Assembly (NCBI GenBank): GCA_938036875.1
Contig: CALHVX010000020.1
Location: forward strand, 62,001 to 126,000
From: an uncultured Pseudomonadales bacterium
GTDB lineage: Bacteria > Pseudomonadota > Gammaproteobacteria > Pseudomonadales > Azotimanducaceae
DNA: 64,000 nt
Direction: 5' to 3'
The notes beneath the pieces were generated by a model. The model worked only from the letters and a program-made list of their open reading frames with translations, was not told the DNA's origin and ran no database searches. Both the position numbers and the translations under genes were made by a program. Numbering within the stretch: the stretch's first letter is position 1; each line of letters opens with the position of its first letter. Below, piece after piece: positions 60,229 through 64,000 of this stretch.

Positions 60229-62744
60229 CTCAGCAATACATCCTGGGTTAGTTGCAGATTGTCTGATGCAGTGCCTAAGTGAACTTGATATTTGCCGGGT
60301 GGATATTGCCAGCCAGGGTCTGCGCCGCTTGGTGCCCAGTAGCGCAGTGCAGCGCTTGCTATCTCGACTTGGACTTCCTGCTGTTGACCCGCCTTGAGCT
60401 CGATCTTTTGAAAAGCCGCTAAGGCCATTGGCGGTTGCTGCACCGCTCCGGTGAGATCGCTTACGTAGGCTTGCACCACTTGGGAGCCGTCGCGGTTACC
60501 CCGGTTAGTCAACTGCAAGCGAGCTTGGATTGATCGCTGCGCGCCCGTACCGCTGCAGGTTACCACCAAGTCCGACATCTCCCATTGGGTATAGCTAAGG
60601 CCATGACCGAAGGCGAACAGGGGGGGCAGCTGCTGATCTAGATATCCCCGGTAACCCATCAGCAACCCTTCTTCGTAGCGCACCACACCGTTCTCGCCCG
60701 GGTAGTAGGGGTTGCTGGGGCTGTCTTCCAATTGCTTGGGAAAGGTGGTAGGGAGGCGACCACCGGCTTCGCAAACGCCGGTTATGACGTCTACCAATGC
60801 GTTGCCAAATTCCTGTCCTGGCAGCCAAGCCTGTATGACGGCAGCAACCTCATCAAGCCAAGGCATAGCCACGGGAGCGCCGGTGTTGAGAACCACCAAG
60901 GTGTTGGGGTTGACCGCAGCCACGGCGCTGATTAAGGCATTCTGATCGCCAGGCAGTTGCAGGTCGTTGCGATCGTTGCCTTCGGTTTCCCAATCGCTGT
61001 TTGAACCGACCACAAGAACAACTGCATCGGTATTTTCAGCAACGCTGATCGCGGCGCTAAGCGGGTTATCGTTTGGCTCGTGGAGCACACCAAAGCGCAC
61101 GCCTTCAAGCATGCTGTTGCTGGTGCTTTGAAACTCAATCTTGAGCCGATAGCTGGTGTGCGCCTCGAGTATTTGGCTAGCACGCCGCTCGCTGCTGCCG
61201 TGACCAAAAAATGCATCACCCGGTTGTGGGTCCGTCCAGTTGTCGATTACCTCCGCGCCGTCGATGAACAATCGGCTTTTGTCGGAGCTAAGCAAACCGA
61301 AGCGGTGTAGTCCATCTTGGGTTGCAGTAAAGCGCGTTTCTAGGACAGCGCTAAAACCGGTGTTGTCGTCTGCTGAGTCGCCGCCCGGCAAGCCGGCGGT
61401 TTTACGACCAGGGATACCAAGCGGAATAAACCCCCAGGGTGAAGGCCGCGCACTTAGGGTTCGAGTATGAATCGCTGCGCCGACCATCTCTGGGTTGTCC
61501 CAAAGCCTTAAGTGAATCCCAGAGTTATCTTCCTCCAACAGTTGCAGGCTGTTGGTGTCTGGCATAGGAATGTACTTGTGGTTGTAGCAGCCTGGTGCGT
61601 ATTGCAGTGATGGGAATGCAGCCTGCAACGCGGGTAGCGGCATGATTTGGTAATGCGGACTAACGGCCGAGCTACCACCGCCTTGAATCTGACCAATGGC
61701 CGCGTTGGGTCCAATCACACCGACCCTGGTATTGTCTTTTGGTACTAGAGGGAGCAGCGGGGTTGCCGCGTCCGGAGCACCAAGTGGTGCGGCATTTTTT
61801 AGCAGCACCATGGATTGCGCTGCACAGCGGCGTGCCAATATCTGATGCTCAGGGGTGTTGATCGCCTGCTCTGGTTTGGCGGGTTGCTCAAAGCGCCCGG
61901 TTCGAGCAATTAGCCTCAGCATTCGGGCGGCGCTATCGTCTACCCAGCGCTCGTCCACCTCGCCTGCGTCAACCGCCGCAACCAGCTTGGCGCCGCGGCT
62001 TCGGGCTGGACCCGGCATCTCAAGGTCGAGGCCACCGATGATGTTTGCTTGGGTTTCTAACGCTGCACCCCAGTCGCTGATTACCGCACCATCAAACCCC
62101 CACTCTTCTTTCAGAACGTCGCGCAGCAGGGTTTTATGCGAGCTGGCAAAGACCCCGTTGATGCGATTGTACGCTGACATAACCGACCACAGATCGGCAT
62201 TGTGTACTGCCATCTCAAAAGGTCGTAGGTAGAGCTCGCGTAAGGTACGCTCGTCTAGGTTGGAGCTGATGCTGTGACGTTCGAACTCAGAATCATTGCA
62301 AACGAAATGCTTAGCGCAGGCGGCAACCCCCTGGCTTTGAACACCCTTGATGAAAGCGCAAGCGATGCTACCCGACAGTTCTGGGTCTTCTGAGTAGCAT
62401 TCGAAATGGCGCCCGCCTAAGGGGTGTCGGTGGAGGTTAATGGTGGGTCCGAGTAGAACCTGAACATCTTTGGTCTTGGCCTCTTCACCAAGCGCTACCC
62501 CAACTTGTTGGATAAGTGCAGTGTTCCAAGTGGCCGCCATGGCACTTCCAACGGGGAAGCAGGCAGCAGGTACGCCGCGTAGCGCATCACCGCGAGCCGC
62601 ATTGGGACCGTCGCAGAGCTTGATAGCCGGAATCTTGAGGCGTTCCACTGGGGTACTAAGCCAGGCGGCAGATCCGGCAAGTAGGGCAACTTTCTCTTCT
62701 AGGGTGAGCGCACTAACGAGTGCGACGGCTTGCGCTTCTTGCAT
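60225..62744 (-). CDS. glycoside hydrolase family 3 beta-glucosidase with inserted PA14 domain
   Basis: Retaining exo-acting glucosidase, 839 residues, with no signal peptide, so probably cytoplasmic. The (beta/alpha)8 domain holds KHFVCNDSEFER (145-156) and the nucleophile Asp224 in GAVISDWGA. The second domain follows (ARRCAAQSMVLLKNAAPL). A PA14 carbohydrate-binding domain is inserted at about 395-550 (TRFTATQDGLHRFGLLSSDKSRLFIDGAEVIDNW). The C-terminal fibronectin type III-like domain runs from about 740 (GSQVVQAYVSDLTG). This order is that of Kluyveromyces-type beta-glucosidases. The tail shares CTAG with the NSS gene. Confidence 0.94.
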   Translation of the reverse strand: MQEAQAVALVSALTLEEKVALLAGSAAWLSTPVERLKIPAIKLCDGPNAARGDALRGVPAACFPVGSAMAATWNTALIQQVGVALGEEAKTKDVQVLLGPTINLHRHPLGGRHFECYSEDPELSGSIACAFIKGVQSQGVAACAKHFVCNDSEFERHSISSNLDERTLRELYLRPFEMAVHNADLWSVMSAYNRINGVFASSHKTLLRDVLKEEWGFDGAVISDWGAALETQANIIGGLDLEMPGPARSRGAKLVAAVDAGEVDERWVDDSAARMLRLIARTGRFEQPAKPEQAINTPEHQILARRCAAQSMVLLKNAAPLGAPDAATPLLPLVPKDNTRVGVIGPNAAIGQIQGGGSSAVSPHYQIMPLPALQAAFPSLQYAPGCYNHKYIPMPDTNSLQLLEEDNSGIHLRLWDNPEMVGAAIHTRTLSARPSPWGFIPLGIPGRKTAGLPGGDSADDNTGFSAVLETRFTATQDGLHRFGLLSSDKSRLFIDGAEVIDNWTDPQPGDAFFGHGSSERRASQILEAHTSYRLKIEFQSTSNSMLEGVRFGVLHEPNDNPLSAAISVAENTDAVVLVVGSNSDWETEGNDRNDLQLPGDQNALISAVAAVNPNTLVVLNTGAPVAMPWLDEVAAVIQAWLPGQEFGNALVDVITGVCEAGGRLPTTFPKQLEDSPSNPYYPGENGVVRYEEGLLMGYRGYLDQQLPPLFAFGHGLSYTQWEMSDLVVTCSGTGAQRSIQARLQLTNRGNRDGSQVVQAYVSDLTGAVQQPPMALAAFQKIELKAGQQQEVQVEIASAALRYWAPSGADPGWQYPPGKYQVHLGTASDNLQLTQDVLLS

Positions 62745-62819
62745 GGCTTTGACCGGTTGCTAAAAACCTGATCTTAGCCTATTTGCTTTAGACAGTTGGC
62801 TAGAGCTTGGCGGGTTTGG

Positions 62820-63122
62820 TTAACCCCGAGGTGGGTGAGGGCCGCTACTTTGGCGTTCTTGGGGCTTGCTCAGCGCGGTTAGAAAGGAGGCGAACTCAGC
62901 CACGCTAACGCGCTGGTTCTTGTTGCTGTCCGCTGCTTTGAAGTCCGCAATGGAATACTTAGCGGACAAAAATTCACTGGCGTCTAAAGCACGATCTTTG
63001 TTGAGATCAAACTTTTCAAACTGGGAATCCGATGCGCTGACCGCCATGCTTGGCAGCACTAGGAGCAACAGGCTCATTAAGATGGGCCTTAGGGTTGCTC
63101 GTCGTTCGGTTTCGGTTTGCAT
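62820..63122 (-). CDS. exported EF-hand protein
   Basis: A 100-residue small calcium-binding-type protein from the ATG at 63120-63122. A signal peptide (PILMSLLLLVLPSMAVSA) precedes two EF-hand loops, DLNKDRALDASEF and DSNKNQRVSVAEF, spaced as a pair; the twelve-residue loops have acidic or Asn/Ser ligands at the right places. A Pro/Ser-rich tail follows. It lies 109 bp after the TlpA-like gene on the same strand. A periplasmic calcium-sensing or structural role is expected. Confidence 0.85.
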   Translation of the reverse strand: MQTETERRATLRPILMSLLLLVLPSMAVSASDSQFEKFDLNKDRALDASEFLSAKYSIADFKAADSNKNQRVSVAEFASFLTALSKPQERQSSGPHPPRG

Positions 63123-63231
63123 CGATCTGATCGTTCTTGATTGTATACCTGAGTATAAAACGGCTTTAGGGCCTTTCAGGCATTCCATTTGTCAAAGCTT
63201 TGTCACGATCAGTCGATGCTGTTCAGTTGGG

Positions 63232-64000
63232 TTAGCGTTGCTCCAACGCGAGTCGGATCGCATCTTCGTATTCCCCAATTCGAGACGGAGAGTGACCCTG
63301 ATGCGTCGAAAGCAAGATGCCGGAACCGTTCACCAAGTAGGTGCTAGGCTGTTTGGCTAGCCAAAATGCTGAGGCTAGCTTGCGCTCCGGGTCGTGCAAT
63401 ATCTCGAAGCTGACCGGGGCATCTTGCAAATAACTTTTTGCTTGAGCCTCGGTTCCCAGGTTGATCCCAATCACTTGTAGGCCTTGTGCCCAATACTTGC
63501 GGCGCATTTCGTTCAACCAAGCCAGGGATGGTTTGCAATCTCGGCAGTTTGGCGAAAAGAACCCAATCATCAGCACTTTTCCTGGATGGCGCTTAACCAG
63601 ATCTAACACCTCAGCTGGTGCTGTGCTGTGATAGCGGGCTGCAGTGCCTGCGGCAACCTGTGGTGCAGCGGGCTTGGTCACTGCCTTGGTGGCTGGTGCA
63701 ACCGTGGGTGCAACGCTGGAAGCGGTGGTGGGTTGTGCTGGGTTTTGGACGGTTTGGGCTATCTCAGCTTCAGGGGTTGGCGTACTTGTCTCGGCGGTAA
63801 CGGTTTTGCCGGCTTGAGTTTCTGCAGCGATTTGCACATTGGCCTCGGTAGCAGCGGTGGGTGCCGGCGTGCTGGTCGTTGAGGTTGTCGCTTCGGCTAC
63901 GACGGGTTGCTTCTCATTTGCGTCGTCAAGGGTTGCTGCTACCTCGTTAGCGTTGTCATTCGTGTCCTGACTAGCATCAGTATCGATGAGCGACCGTGCT
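63232..64000 (-). CDS. TlpA-like thioredoxin-fold protein with long disordered linker (N-terminus outside the window)
   Basis: The frame is open through base 64000, so the start lies outside; at least 256 residues are present. The last about 140 residues form a thioredoxin/TlpA domain (PGKVLMIGFFSPNCRDCKPSLAWLNEMRRKY) with the redox pair CRDC and the cis-Pro loop KQPSTYLVNGSG. The preceding 110 or more residues are a low-complexity Ala/Thr/Pro/Val linker with acidic patches. Such proteins act in periplasmic disulfide reduction or cytochrome assembly; the linker could span from a membrane anchor. A GTG at 63837 is not a credible start. Confidence 0.88.
   Translation of the reverse strand, partial: ARSLIDTDASQDTNDNANEVAATLDDANEKQPVVAEATTSTTSTPAPTAATEANVQIAAETQAGKTVTAETSTPTPEAEIAQTVQNPAQPTTASSVAPTVAPATKAVTKPAAPQVAAGTAARYHSTAPAEVLDLVKRHPGKVLMIGFFSPNCRDCKPSLAWLNEMRRKYWAQGLQVIGINLGTEAQAKSYLQDAPVSFEILHDPERKLASAFWLAKQPSTYLVNGSGILLSTHQGHSPSRIGEYEDAIRLALEQR

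Noticed and set aside
1-64000. tRNA, rRNA, CRISPR, IS or prophage elements
   Set aside because: I looked for cloverleaf-like segments, regularly spaced repeats, transposase motifs and phage genes and saw none.

Overview
The window looks like a chromosomal segment from a free-living, probably marine, aerobic gammaproteobacterium of the Halieaceae/Spongiibacteraceae type. This placement is inferred from gene content (CYP153 alkane hydroxylase, wax ester synthase, PHA synthase and phasin, several acyl-CoA dehydrogenases, glyoxylate shunt, BLUF photoreceptor, sodium-coupled transporters) and from GC in the low to mid 50s by eye. No ribosomal or other marker gene is present to fix the taxonomy. 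Coding density is high. I see no tRNA, rRNA, IS element, prophage or CRISPR array.

Layout. 1-2454: an SDR enzyme cut by the window edge, a MATE pump and a small DUF6966-like protein. 2809-4386: an orphan Wzz/GumC-type chain length regulator. 4399-10604: an NmrA-like reductase coupled to an acyl-CoA dehydrogenase, a lipoprotein carboxylesterase, a stand-alone acetolactate synthase-type TPP enzyme and a GNAT acetyltransferase. 10758-16585: a fatty acid desaturase with a clear terminator, CYP153, RdgC, a PPOX-fold protein and a Baeyer-Villiger monooxygenase. 16582-19653: a large secreted DUF11 protein. 19758-24055: an MlrC / NTF2-like / HsaA-like flavoprotein / hydratase catabolic group. 24133-27446: a flippase-like membrane protein, then folE, a BLUF photoreceptor and a HAD phosphatase.

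27415-36095 is a carbon-storage island. On the minus strand lie phasin, WS/DGAT, a PhaC-like synthase, a GYD protein and a GYD-PlsC fusion. On the plus strand lie an alpha/beta hydrolase, the repressor PhaR, a DUF6489-like protein and a sodium:solute symporter. Tandem TGCA-rich elements in front of the phasin gene are likely PhaR operators. 36092-40687 adds malic enzyme, isocitrate lyase and a dienoyl-CoA isomerase, so carbon from fatty acids can be routed into anabolism or storage.

40743-50132: a PQQ sugar dehydrogenase, a small membrane protein, YeiP, a WYL regulator behind two identical palindromic operators, an acyl-CoA synthetase, a cytochrome c'/b561 pair, an SDR, an MFS carrier and a PhyH-type dioxygenase. 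50129-64000: SelO, a single-chain biotin-dependent acyl-CoA carboxylase, a gamma-glutamyltransferase coupled to an amidohydrolase remnant, an APH-type kinase, an NSS transporter, a GH3 beta-glucosidase with PA14, an EF-hand protein and a TlpA-like protein cut by the window edge.

Taken together the region is dominated by activation, oxidation and storage of hydrophobic substrates (alkanes, ketones, fatty acids, possibly ring compounds). The most unusual points are the GYD-acyltransferase fusion within the PHA/wax ester operon, the folE-BLUF pair, the duplicated CTGACA-N6-TGTCAG operators, the amidohydrolase that has lost its catalytic barrel yet remains coupled to a GGT gene, and the repeated use of shared palindromic stop codons by convergent genes.
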